A stretch of DNA of 62,148 nt from Oceanobacillus salinisoli. Lineage in GTDB: Bacteria; Bacillota; Bacilli; Bacillales; Amphibacillaceae. The notes beneath the pieces are model-generated. The model was not told the DNA's origin, searched no databases, and saw only the letters and a program-made list of their open reading frames with translations. A program made the position numbers and the translations under genes. The stretch lies in contig NZ_WOFB01000026.1 in NCBI RefSeq assembly GCF_009733865.1, positions 1-62,148 on the forward strand, read 5' to 3'. This document shows positions 1-8,632 of the stretch, piece after piece; position 1 is the stretch's first letter; each line of letters begins with the position of its first letter.

Positions 1-2
1 AT

Positions 3-238
3 AGTGCGTGTTCATAAAGGAGGATGAAAAGGACCGAGAAGTTCGAGGCGGCGAAGAGTTGAGTAGCGGAGCGTATGCAATTAATACGTGAGCAACGGAA
101 AAGCGAGCCAACGAGCTTGCGCGTGTTGTGGTGACTTCTACGTTGCCCACAGGACGTGGGCGGTTTTAGTAGACCTATCGATGTGTCCTTTTCACCGGAC
201 TTTTTGAACAACCTCTTATAAGGCCGAGTTTAAAAGAT
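3..238. repeat. Family A interspersed repeat, copy 1
   Basis: This stretch is related to 27290-27441 and to an inverted, shortened copy at 54824-54896. Shared blocks are AAGGAGGATGAAAAG at one end, a CACAGGACGTG core, and TTCACCGGACTTTTTGAAC at the other end. A hairpin GCCCAC-AGGAC-GTGGGC lies at 145-161. The same pentaloop sits on a different but still fully paired stem in copy 2, which suggests a structured element. No protein-coding frame is supported. Confidence 0.8.
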
Positions 239-302
239 TGGGACACGGTTACAACCCTACCGAAAAGATTAATGAGCGGTAGACTAAGTTCCAAAATCAT
301 TT

Positions 303-463
303 ATAAAGTGAATCTTCAATCAGTGGGGGTTTTTTTCATCCCCCACTGATTGTTAGATGAGCGAATCAAGAGTTTACTGCCTGCCCGACCCCCACTTATA
401 ATTCTTGAGGCATCTTGAATTCTTCTGGTTAAGGGTCTTACAGCCAGTTAATCACGTGATAAA
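303..463 (+). repeat. Family B structured repeat, copy 1
   Basis: About 160 bp are nearly identical to 50764-50923, with roughly a dozen differences. A perfect 13-bp hairpin is formed by 317-329 and 340-352 around a T-rich loop. A second CCCCCACT at 389-396 could pair with the same left arm, so two exclusive folds are possible. The element ends in the palindrome ATCACGTGAT. No gene is seen in the 131 bases from 464 to coaE, only a CGCAGTTTAT fragment at about 469-478 that resembles the end of repeat family D. Confidence 0.82.
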
Positions 464-594
464 TACATCGCAGTTTATATCTACTGAACATTATAAGAAC
501 AACAAAACTTACGAAATGAGCCTTGCCTTTTATTCTTCCTTATCATGAAATCATTCGCTTTTAGTGTTCTAGTAAAGTCCCCAAGCCCCTTCAT

Positions 595-1194
595 TTATAA
601 CACATTCCATTTCCGCAAAATCTTCTCTAATTGTTCATACGATTCCGTCTTGCTGCCATTGTTATTAATGACTGCATCAGCTATTTCCGCTTTTTTCTTT
701 ACTGGAATCTGTGAGCTAATCCGCTGTCTTGCTTCCTTTTCAGTAAAGCCATCTCTTTCCATTAAACGTTGTAATTGAACATCTTCATCGACGTAAACGA
801 CAATCGTTTTATCAACAAAATGTTCAAGTTTGCTTTCAAACAGTAAGGGAATATCCAGAACAACACTGGAAGCACCATCCTCTACAAACGCATCTCGTTT
901 TTCCAGCATTCTTTTTCGAATGGCGGGATGGACAATACCGTTTAGCATATTTAACTTATCTTTGTCCGTAAATACGATTTCCCCTAGCTTATTCCGATTT
1001 AATGTTTTATCCTCCCGAAGAATTTCCTGTCCAAATAACTCAATGATTTCTTTATATGCTTCTTCACCAGGATAAACTACTTCTCTTGCAATTTTATCTG
1101 CATCTACAACAGGTATTTGAAAATCATCAAACATTAAACTAACCGTACTTTTTCCGCTTGCTATGCTCCCTGTAAGACCAATAATTAACGCCAT
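595..1194 (-). CDS. coaE: Dephospho-CoA kinase
   Basis: It phosphorylates dephospho-CoA, the last step of coenzyme A synthesis in the cytosol. The 199-residue protein opens with a P-loop (GLTGSIASGKST, residues 6-17) and carries the family's DADKIAREVV segment. I chose ATG 1194 because GGGGTGA sits five bases upstream; the longer frame from 1203 starts inside that site. It follows mutM by five bases and is probably cotranscribed with polA-mutM. In B. subtilis ytaF lies between mutM and coaE; it is missing here. The identification is firm. Confidence 0.97.
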   Translation of the reverse strand: MALIIGLTGSIASGKSTVSLMFDDFQIPVVDADKIAREVVYPGEEAYKEIIELFGQEILREDKTLNRNKLGEIVFTDKDKLNMLNGIVHPAIRKRMLEKRDAFVEDGASSVVLDIPLLFESKLEHFVDKTIVVYVDEDVQLQRLMERDGFTEKEARQRISSQIPVKKKAEIADAVINNNGSKTESYEQLEKILRKWNVL

Positions 1195-1199
1195 AACAT

Positions 1200-2033
1200 T
1201 CACCCCTTATCTTTTTGGCATGTTGTACAAATGTGGGTGCCGCGCCCTGCGACTCTTATCTTTATAATCGGACTTCCGCAATGTTTACATTCCTTGTTTT
1301 CCTGTCCATATACGAACAATTCCTGTTGAAACATTCCCATTTCACCTTGTCCATTCACATAGGAACGAATCGTTGTACCACCTTGCTTTACGGCATCACT
1401 TAGTGTCTGGATTGATTGTTCCCAAATCCTTTCCACTTCTCTTTTTGTTAATTTATTTGCTTTTTTAGCAGGGTGAACACCTGCACGAAATAATGCCTCG
1501 TCCACATAAATATTGCCTAGTCCAGTGACAATCGACTGATCCAGGAGAGCGGCTTTTACAGACCGTTCAGTCCTTTTTAATTTTTGATACAAATAATCTG
1601 ACGTAAATGATTGATCAAAAGGCTCTGGTCCCAGTTTGTTTAACGGCTTATGTTGAAATTCCTGTCCAATGGGATAAACATGCATCGTACCGAACTTACG
1701 AACATCGTTATACCGGAGATCTTCTCCATCTGTAAAACGGAAAATAACATGTGTATGTTTAGCTACTGGTTCACCTGATGGAACTACCCGATACTTTCCT
1801 TCCATACGCAAATGAGAAACGAGAACATATTCCATCATATAAAACAAGAGAAATTTACCTCTTCTTCCGATTTTTTGAATGGTTTGTCCTTGAAGGATTT
1901 GTTTAAACTGTTCGACATCGTCAGGCTCTTTAACCATCTTTGGCCAGTATACATTCACTTCTTTTATCGTTTTATTGGTTACAAAAGGTATTAATGTTTT
2001 TCTTATTGTTTCTACTTCCGGTAATTCAGGCAT
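1200..2033 (-). CDS. mutM: Formamidopyrimidine-DNA glycosylase
   Basis: This base-excision repair enzyme removes 8-oxoguanine and formamidopyrimidines and nicks the abasic site. The mature N-terminus Pro2-Glu3 (PELPEVETIRK) supplies the catalytic proline. The C-terminus is a zinc finger with two Cys pairs (CKHC at about 249-252 and CTTC at about 269-272). The length of 277 residues is normal for the family. It lies between polA and coaE, an arrangement that groups repair synthesis with base excision. Confidence 0.97.
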   Translation of the reverse strand: MPELPEVETIRKTLIPFVTNKTIKEVNVYWPKMVKEPDDVEQFKQILQGQTIQKIGRRGKFLLFYMMEYVLVSHLRMEGKYRVVPSGEPVAKHTHVIFRFTDGEDLRYNDVRKFGTMHVYPIGQEFQHKPLNKLGPEPFDQSFTSDYLYQKLKRTERSVKAALLDQSIVTGLGNIYVDEALFRAGVHPAKKANKLTKREVERIWEQSIQTLSDAVKQGGTTIRSYVNGQGEMGMFQQELFVYGQENKECKHCGSPIIKIRVAGRGTHICTTCQKDKG

Positions 2034-2178
2034 GTTCGTTCTTACTCCTTATTTTAAAACTATAAATTCTTATAGCCATAATTAGTTATTAAATATTACC
2101 CACTTCTAGCCTAACATCCAGCAACGTACGAAAGTTCCCCCTGCACTCACAATAGTTGCTTCGCCAAAACGGACGGCT

Positions 2179-4818
2179 TTATTTCGCATCGAACCAGCTC
2201 TCACCGTATGCATAATCCACTTTAAGGGGAACTCTTAATTCCACGGTATTTTCCATCATAGCAGGGACGATTTCTTTTAGCTTATCGATTTCTTCTCTCG
2301 GTGCTTCCAGAATCAATTCGTCATGGACCTGGAGGAGCATTCGCGCTTGCATTTTTTCTACTTTCAGTTTTTCATTCAGGTCAATCATAGCTTTTTTAAT
2401 AATGTCTGCCGCGCTCCCTTGAATTGGAGAGTTCATGGCCGTGCGTTCGGCAAAACTTCTTACATTAAAGTTTCGACTTGTAATCTCTGGCAAGTATCTT
2501 CTGCGATTCATAATCGTTGTGACATAGCCGTGTAATTTTGCTTCCTGGACAATGTCTTCCATGTAGGTTTTTACCCCTGTATAAATATTAAAATAGCGAT
2601 CAATAAACTGCTTAGCTTCTTTTCTTGTAATCCCTAAATTTTGTGATAAACCATAATCACTTATCCCGTAGACAATCCCAAAATTAACTGCTTTAGCCTG
2701 TCTGCGCATATTTGGAGTTACTTCCTCATTCTCAACATGGAAAACATCCATAGCTGTTTGTGTGTGGATATCCAAGTCATTTTGAAAAGCTTGGACTAAT
2801 TTTTCATCATTTGCAATATGTGCCAATACACGAAGTTCGATTTGTGAATAATCTGCTGCAAACATGATCCAATCTTTTTTGGAAGGTACAAAAGCTCTTC
2901 GAATTTTCCTTCCTTCCTCCAGTCGAATAGGAATGTTTTGCAAGTTGGGATCAATGGAGCTTAATCTTCCTGTCTGAGTTAATGCTTGATTAAATCGGGT
3001 ATGCACTTTATTCGTATCCTTATGAATCACTTTTAACAAACCTTCAATATAGGTGGATTGCAGCTTCCCTAATTGTCTGTACAGAAGCAGTTTAGGTATA
3101 ATTTCATGTTCATCTCTCAATTGTTCCAGCACATCCGCTGCAGTGGAATATCCTGTTTTTGTTTTCTTGATGACTGGCAGCCCTAATTTTTCGAAAAGAA
3201 TTGGTCCCAGCTGTTTCGGTGAATTCAGATTGAATGTTTCACCTGCCAATTCAAATACTTCTTTCTCCAGTGTATTTAAACGGTCCTTTAGATCTTCCCC
3301 CATTTCCTTGATCCGATCAATATCAACCACTACCCCTTGATGCTCCATTTCACCTAAAATCAGTGCTAGCGGCATTTCTAATTTCTTCAACAGTGTATAT
3401 TGTTCATTTGTCTTTAATTCTTCTTCCATCTTCTCTTTTAACACATATAATGTGTTTGTTTTACGTACAATATGTTCGGACAATTCGGGTTGTTCCGGGA
3501 CTTTCTTTTTGGCACCTTTTCCATACACTTCTTCATCAAATAATACATCTGTTTTTCCCATACGATTTGCTATTGCAGGAATATCATGGTTATTTTCTGA
3601 TGGATTCAACAAATACGATGCCAATACCATATCGAAGCCAATGCCCCTCAAGTGAATATCATGACGCAACAGGGATACTAATGTTTTTTTTGCATCAAAA
3701 ACATATTTTTCTTGCGTACTGTCCTCTGCCCATTGTTTAAATGTATCAGACTGTAAGGCAATTTCGAGCGGTACAAAGTATTTTTTGTTTTCATTTGCAA
3801 TTCCAAATCCTAATATCTCTTCTTTATGATAGTTATCTCCGAGCATTTCGACGACAAAAGCATCTTGGCCAGTGAACATACCCTCCTTCACTTCATCAAC
3901 AACGGAAAAATCAATTTCTTTTAATTCTATTGCTTCCCCTTCTCCCGAATCATTACTAGATACTTTATCCAACAAGGATAAAAAACCAAGTTCCTTAAAC
4001 ATGGTACTAACTTTACTTTCCTGGTATCCTTCATAGACAATATCCTCTATTGTCACTTCAATTGGTGAGTTTCGGTTAATCGTAGCAAGCTTCTTACTCA
4101 TAAATGCATCATCTTTATATGTAATCAATTTTTCTTTCAATTTCTTACCACTAACTTCATCCACATGTTCATATAGCTCTTCCAATGTCGGATATTGTTT
4201 CAAGAGCTTCACAGCCGTTTTCTGTCCAACACCGGGAACGCCTGGAATATTGTCTGAACTATCTCCCATCAACGCCTTTAAGTCGATAATTTGCTCAGGT
4301 GTCACTTCCATCTTCTCCATTAAATGATCCGGAGTATATTTCTCAACATCACTAATACCCTTTTTTGTGACGATCACAGTTACTTGTTCAGATACAAGCT
4401 GCAGCATATCTTTATCTCCGGAAATGACAGTAACATCAAAGTTACTTTCTTTTCCTTGCAGTGAAAGGGTTCCGATAATATCGTCTGCTTCATACTGATC
4501 CAGTTGATAATACTTTATTTGAAACGCGTCCAGTAATTCCTTTAATACCGGGAATTGTTCTGATAGCTCTGGCGGGGTTTTTTGGCGCCCACCTTTATAT
4601 TCTTGGTATGTCTCATGACGAAATGTTGTTTTCCCTGCGTCAAACGCAACTAATAAATGGGTTGGTTTTTCTTCTTGTAAAATTTTCATAAGCATGGTTG
4701 TAAATCCATAAACCGCATTCGTATAAACCCCTTTATCATTATTCAACAAAGGCAATGCAAAGAACGCACGATAAATAATACTATTTCCATCAATTAATAC
4801 TAGCTTTTTCGTAGACAT
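2179..4818 (-). CDS. polA: DNA polymerase I
   Basis: This 879-residue repair and Okazaki-fragment polymerase has an N-terminal 5' nuclease domain (about 1-290), a vestigial 3'-5' exonuclease domain (about 300-470) and a family A polymerase domain. Motif A (DYSQIELRVLAHI) and motif C (VHDELILE) are intact. The exonuclease region reads VVEML where proofreading enzymes have a D-x-E motif, so proofreading is probably lost, as in other Bacillus Pol I. ATG 4818 follows GGAGG; the 39 bases of open frame upstream lack a ribosome binding site. It is downstream of phoPR and separated from it by a terminator. Confidence 0.97.
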   Translation of the reverse strand: MSTKKLVLIDGNSIIYRAFFALPLLNNDKGVYTNAVYGFTTMLMKILQEEKPTHLLVAFDAGKTTFRHETYQEYKGGRQKTPPELSEQFPVLKELLDAFQIKYYQLDQYEADDIIGTLSLQGKESNFDVTVISGDKDMLQLVSEQVTVIVTKKGISDVEKYTPDHLMEKMEVTPEQIIDLKALMGDSSDNIPGVPGVGQKTAVKLLKQYPTLEELYEHVDEVSGKKLKEKLITYKDDAFMSKKLATINRNSPIEVTIEDIVYEGYQESKVSTMFKELGFLSLLDKVSSNDSGEGEAIELKEIDFSVVDEVKEGMFTGQDAFVVEMLGDNYHKEEILGFGIANENKKYFVPLEIALQSDTFKQWAEDSTQEKYVFDAKKTLVSLLRHDIHLRGIGFDMVLASYLLNPSENNHDIPAIANRMGKTDVLFDEEVYGKGAKKKVPEQPELSEHIVRKTNTLYVLKEKMEEELKTNEQYTLLKKLEMPLALILGEMEHQGVVVDIDRIKEMGEDLKDRLNTLEKEVFELAGETFNLNSPKQLGPILFEKLGLPVIKKTKTGYSTAADVLEQLRDEHEIIPKLLLYRQLGKLQSTYIEGLLKVIHKDTNKVHTRFNQALTQTGRLSSIDPNLQNIPIRLEEGRKIRRAFVPSKKDWIMFAADYSQIELRVLAHIANDEKLVQAFQNDLDIHTQTAMDVFHVENEEVTPNMRRQAKAVNFGIVYGISDYGLSQNLGITRKEAKQFIDRYFNIYTGVKTYMEDIVQEAKLHGYVTTIMNRRRYLPEITSRNFNVRSFAERTAMNSPIQGSAADIIKKAMIDLNEKLKVEKMQARMLLQVHDELILEAPREEIDKLKEIVPAMMENTVELRVPLKVDYAYGESWFDAK

Positions 4819-5002
4819 ATTAATAAATCCTCCATTTTCATTACACTTATCTTTCATTTTATCATTGACTAATGGGAAATAAAAATGTTAGAAGGGGTGT
4901 ATATGGTACAGATAGAGAAAAAACACCCTCTACATGATAATAACAAGCCGTAAAAATTGTAAGACACTGTTAAAAAAGGAGCTGGCAATACTTTTCTAAC
5001 GT

Positions 5003-5036
5003 AAAAAGGAGTACAAACCGCATAGTTTGTACCCCT
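5003..5036 (-). terminator. Terminator after phoPR
   Basis: A 12-bp stem (AGGAGTACAAAC with GTTTGTACCCCT, one wobble on the minus strand) around a 6-base loop is followed on the minus strand by a run of T. It lies between phoR and polA. An 87-residue open frame crossing this stretch is not supported as a gene. Confidence 0.8.
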
Positions 5037-5103
5037 AATCTGTATATCATTTACTGTAAGCCATGAATAACTGAACTCGTTACTCTCGTTAAAAAAGAGA
5101 ATG

Positions 5104-6471
5104 TTATTTCTTCGGTAAATAAACGTGGACATTGGTTCCTTTGTTTACTTCACTGTCCATTTCAATTTTACCATCGTGGACATCAACTATATGCTTAACA
5201 ATGGCAAGCCCTAAACCTGTACCGCCTGTATTTCTGCTTCTTGCTTTATCCACACGGTAGAACCGCTCGAAAATACGAGGTAGATCATTCTTTTCAATCC
5301 CCATTCCTGTATCAGAAACCTTTATATGTACATATTCTTCGGTTGATGTAACAGATAAGAAAACCTTCCCTTTATCCGGTGTATAATTCATGGCATTATC
5401 CAGTAAGTTAATGATGATTTGTTTGACCTTTTCTTTATCTGCTTTAAAATGAAGGTTGTTTTCAATGGAATGTGTAAAATCTAATTCTTTCTCTTTAGCT
5501 TTTATTTGGAAGGATGGGATAATATCTTTTAGTAAATCATTGACCTCAATTTTATTTAAAACAAGCTGAAAGTTCTCCTGTTCCAATCGGGAAAGGGTAA
5601 GTAAATCTTCAATCAGGAGCTGCATGCGGTCACTTTCGTTATAAATAATTTTGATAAATTCTTTTTCGGCCTCTTTATTATTTAAATCGTCTTCTAATAA
5701 AGTCTCTGCAAATCCCCTAATAGATGTAATTGGTGTTCGAAGTTCGTGTGAAACATTTGCTACAAAGTCTCTGCGCATTAACTCCAATTTTTTCATTTCT
5801 GTAATGTCATGTATAACAAGTACTGCACCCTTTAATCGGTTTTTTTCGTTAAAAACCGGTACACCAACAATTTCATAATATAATTTATCAATTCCTATGT
5901 AGTGGGAAAACTCATTTTTAACATTTTTTTCGTACAAAAAGGCTTGTTGAACCGTATCATGAAATACCTCTTCTTCCAGTACATCATAATAAAGATATCC
6001 ATTATAATCTTTGGAAGTACGCCCATACATAGATAAAAATTTACGATTTACTAAATGGATATATCCTTTATCATCTATTAATACCAGTCCGTTATCCGTA
6101 TTGTCGATAATCGTAGACAATTGTTCACGCTGCATTTTTTCCTGAATGGAATATTCACTTAAATTTCTTGCCAGTGAGTTGATTTTATAGCTTAATTCAC
6201 TTAATAAATTATTGGAAGTATAATGAAATCTTGCCCGATAATTCCCTTTATTAATCTCACTTAATGTCTTTATTGCTTTTTTTAATGGTTTCAAATAATT
6301 TGTGAAATGAAATTGTAAAAAAACCAATATAATTATAAAGTTGATTAATAAAATAGAAGAAAGCAAGATCACATTATTTACAATAGGAAATAATAATAAT
6401 CCAGTTAATAGAGTGACAACCAAAAATAAAATAACATAATTGATTACTGGCTTTTTAAGTAAATCCTTCAT
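5104..6471 (-). CDS. phoR: PhoR-type sensor histidine kinase lacking the extracytoplasmic domain
   Basis: This is the partner kinase of PhoP for phosphate starvation. The 455 residues contain two adjacent membrane helices (about 10-31 and 34-55), a HAMP-like linker, a PAS domain (about 118-225), the phosphoacceptor HisKA motif SHELRTP (His242) and an ATPase domain with N box (NLLDNAMNYTP) and G boxes. Only a few residues separate the two helices, whereas B. subtilis PhoR has a large extracytoplasmic domain there and is about 579 residues long. The start overlaps the phoP stop as ATGA, so the protein is not simply mis-started. Sensing must be membrane-internal or cytoplasmic (PAS). Confidence 0.92.
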   Translation of the reverse strand: MKDLLKKPVINYVILFLVVTLLTGLLLFPIVNNVILLSSILLINFIIILVFLQFHFTNYLKPLKKAIKTLSEINKGNYRARFHYTSNNLLSELSYKINSLARNLSEYSIQEKMQREQLSTIIDNTDNGLVLIDDKGYIHLVNRKFLSMYGRTSKDYNGYLYYDVLEEEVFHDTVQQAFLYEKNVKNEFSHYIGIDKLYYEIVGVPVFNEKNRLKGAVLVIHDITEMKKLELMRRDFVANVSHELRTPITSIRGFAETLLEDDLNNKEAEKEFIKIIYNESDRMQLLIEDLLTLSRLEQENFQLVLNKIEVNDLLKDIIPSFQIKAKEKELDFTHSIENNLHFKADKEKVKQIIINLLDNAMNYTPDKGKVFLSVTSTEEYVHIKVSDTGMGIEKNDLPRIFERFYRVDKARSRNTGGTGLGLAIVKHIVDVHDGKIEMDSEVNKGTNVHVYLPKK

Positions 6472-7163
6472 CCTGCTGGTTCCTCCAGCTTATATCCTAA
6501 ACCGCGAACTGTCTTTATATATATAGGTTTCTTGGAATTCGGTTCTATCTTCTCTCTTAAATGACTTATATGTACATCCACTATACGTGTATCTCCAACA
6601 AAGTCATAATCCCAAACCCCACTTAATAACTGATCCCTGGAAATCACTTTCCCTTTATTAGTAGCAAGATAATAGAGTAATTCAAATTCTTTTCTGGTAA
6701 AGGTAATTAAATTGGAATTGATTTCCGCCTCATATCTCTCAGGATATATCAATAAATCCCCGATACGAATTGTACTAAAATTGTTCGTTGCTGCTTTCTT
6801 CGTTCTGCGTAATATCGCTTTAATTCTTGCAATTACTTCTTTCGGGCTAAACGGTTTTGTCAAATAATCATCTGCACCAAGTTCTAAACCCAGTACTTTA
6901 TCAAATTCGTCATCTTTTGCTGTTAGCATTAATATTGGTATATCTATTTTATTATTTCGTAAATGTTTGCAAACCTCCATACCATCCAAACCAGGGAGCA
7001 TTAGATCCAACACAACTAAATCATAATCATTGCTTTCAATTTTTTGGATGGCCTCTAGTCCATCATAAGCAACATCGGTTATAAATCCAGCTTTTTCGAT
7101 ATTATAGTTTAGTAATGTTACAATTGATTTTTCGTCGTCAACAATAAGAATTTTCTGATTCAC
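6468..7163 (-). CDS. phoP: Phosphate response regulator PhoP
   Basis: This OmpR-family response regulator of 231 residues has a receiver domain with an acidic pocket (Asp9, Asp10), phosphoacceptor Asp53 in VVLDLMLPG, and Lys103 in the switch region. It ends in a winged-helix DNA-binding domain (TRKEFELLYYL, RIVDVHISHLREK). I placed the start at GTG 7163, which lies nine bases after a GGGGG ribosome binding site and gives the usual N-terminus NQKILIVDDE. It is translationally coupled to phoR. It would activate the Pho regulon when phosphate is scarce. Confidence 0.95.
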   Translation of the reverse strand: MNQKILIVDDEKSIVTLLNYNIEKAGFITDVAYDGLEAIQKIESNDYDLVVLDLMLPGLDGMEVCKHLRNNKIDIPILMLTAKDDEFDKVLGLELGADDYLTKPFSPKEVIARIKAILRRTKKAATNNFSTIRIGDLLIYPERYEAEINSNLITFTRKEFELLYYLATNKGKVISRDQLLSGVWDYDFVGDTRIVDVHISHLREKIEPNSKKPIYIKTVRGLGYKLEEPAG

Positions 7164-7428
7164 GTAAAATACCCCCATCAATAAAGTGAAACTCATTCAG
7201 TAGGTTTGTTCACCCCCACTAAATGGTAATGAAACCGATCCGTTCTTATTGGCAGATCCAACCACAACTTCTGTTTTACCTTTCAATTCTGAATCGAAGG
7301 TCTACCCGCCAGATAAGACGTGACAAAAGTAGAAATATATCAAATTCTCTACTTCCTCATCTTACCATTGAATCAAATTTCTGCGAACCATTATAAGACT
7401 TTGTAAATAAAATTTTACACAAAAAATT

Positions 7429-7472
7429 AGAAAAACTCATATTTGCTCCTTTAGCAAATACAAGTTTTTCCT
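7429..7472. repeat. Family E palindrome
   Basis: An imperfect 18-bp inverted repeat reads AGAAAAACTCATATTTGCT, a short loop, then AGCAAATACAAGTTTTTC. Related sequences lie at 13071, 18545, 25643 and 60010. Here it lies downstream of mdh and could double as its terminator. Confidence 0.7.
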
Positions 7473-7560
7473 AAACGGATGATGTATAAATTTTAGTTAT
7501 AGCGAGTCTGCTTCTTGCTAAAATTTATCCACTCTATTCTTTTTAATGTTAGCACCACAA

Positions 7561-7597
7561 GAGTGGTCTTACAGTCAGTTAATCAAGTGATAAATAA
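7561..7597 (+). repeat. Fragment of family B repeat
   Basis: The last 35 or so bases of family B (GGTCTTACAGTCAGTTAATC onward) are recognisable and abut the mdh stop codon. The terminal palindrome is degraded by one base (ATCAAGTGAT instead of ATCACGTGAT). The hairpin half of the element is absent. Confidence 0.7.
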
Positions 7598-8536
7598 CTA
7601 TTTTAAGACACGTAGTACACTTTTAACGGAATCAGCAGATTTGTCTAATGCCGCCTTTTCTTCGTCTGTTAAATCCAATTCAATAATTTCTTCGATACCA
7701 TTTCCACCTAGGATAGTTGGTACACCTAAATAAATATCGTTGTAACCATACTCCCCTTCAAGATACGCAATTGCCGGCAATACGCGGCGCTGATCTTTAA
7801 GAATAGCTTCAGCCATTACCGTTAAGGAAGCTGCGGGTGCGTAATAAGCACTTCCATTACCTAATAGATTTACAATCTCTCCACCGCCAGTACGTGTACG
7901 TTGTACGATTTCATCCAAGCGGTCTTTCGAAATTAGTTTTTCTAACGGAATTCCACCAGCATAAGAGTAACGGATTAGCGGAACCATATCATCTCCATGC
8001 CCACCTAAAACAAATCCTGTGACATCTTTAACGGAAAGATTTAGCTCTTCTGCTACGAATGTACGGAATCTTGCTGTATCAAGCACACCAGATTGACCGA
8101 TAACGCGTTCTTTTGGAAAACCTGACTCTTTATAAACGGTATATGTCATTGCGTCAACAGGGTTTGTTAAGACTACAATAGTTGTATCCGGAGAATATTT
8201 CACAATTTCCTGTGTAACCGACTTCATAATTCTTGCGTTCGTATTTACTAAATCATCACGACTCATACCAGGCTTACGAGCAATCCCAGCAGTAATAATC
8301 ACAAGATCCGAATCTTTAGTTTCCGCATAATCCGCAGTACCTGTTACCCTTGCATCATATCCTTGAACTGGAGCTGCCTCTGCCATATCAAGTGCTTTAC
8401 CTTTGGTTGGATTTTCCATATTGGGAATGTCCACTAGTACGACATCACCTAATTCCTTTTGTGCAATCATTAACGCTGTCGTTGCTCCAGTAAAACCAGA
8501 ACCAATTACGGAAATTTTATGACGTTTTAATCCCAT
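7598..8536 (-). CDS. mdh: Malate dehydrogenase
   Basis: It oxidises malate to oxaloacetate with NAD+ in the TCA cycle. The 312 residues match the lactate-dehydrogenase-like Bacillus type, with the nucleotide-binding turn [12 protein letters not shown] at the NAD site, substrate arginines near [10 protein letters not shown], and the catalytic histidine in [11 protein letters not shown] 8536 is preceded by AAAGGGGAT. It is the third gene of citZ-icd-mdh, 96 bases after icd, with a hairpin in that gap that may lower or process the distal transcript. Confidence 0.97.
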   Translation of the reverse strand: MGLKRHKISVIGSGFTGATTALMIAQKELGDVVLVDIPNMENPTKGKALDMAEAAPVQGYDARVTGTADYAETKDSDLVIITAGIARKPGMSRDDLVNTNARIMKSVTQEIVKYSPDTTIVVLTNPVDAMTYTVYKESGFPKERVIGQSGVLDTARFRTFVAEELNLSVKDVTGFVLGGHGDDMVPLIRYSYAGGIPLEKLISKDRLDEIVQRTRTGGGEIVNLLGNGSAYYAPAASLTVMAEAILKDQRRVLPAIAYLEGEYGYNDIYLGVPTILGGNGIEEIIELDLTDEEKAALDKSADSVKSVLRVLK

Positions 8537-8580
8537 TTTTACTATCCCCTTTTGTTGTATAGTAAACAGAAAAACAAACA

Positions 8581-8615
8581 TGATAAGAAACCGGTTTGCA
8601 GCCGATTTCTTATCA
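8581..8615 (-). terminator. Hairpin between icd and mdh
   Basis: Fourteen-base arms (8581-8594 and 8602-8615) form a stem with one wobble on the minus strand, and a T-rich stretch follows. In mid-operon it probably acts as a partial terminator or as a barrier protecting the 3' end of the icd message. Its GAAATCGG/CCGGTTTC core recurs at 13612-13646 and 45288-45316. Confidence 0.65.
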
Positions 8616-8632
8616 CAACATGTGTTATATAT

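Larger units (their letters stand above)
7164..7597. other. phoP-mdh intergenic region
   Basis: These 434 bases contain no convincing gene. Some Bacillus species carry a MaoC-like gene between mdh and phoP; none is visible here. The region holds one family E palindrome (7429-7472) and a fragment of repeat family B (7561-7597). The phoP promoter must lie in the proximal part, but I could not define it. Confidence 0.5.

Noticed and set aside
3..60. GGAGGATGAAAAGG at the start of the family A repeat looks like a ribosome binding site and start codon
   Set aside because: There is no spacing between the site and the ATG, and the frame stops after 12 codons. The motif is part of the repeat end.
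4869..5132. 87-residue open frame on the minus strand between polA and phoR
   Set aside because: It runs across a strong intrinsic terminator, overlaps the phoR end, has no ribosome binding site and a composition unlike its neighbours.
7197..7286. Short open frame before phoP on the minus strand with coding-like codons
   Set aside because: Only 29 codons, TTG start without a ribosome binding site, and no recognisable family. It could be a relic of a lost gene, but that cannot be supported.
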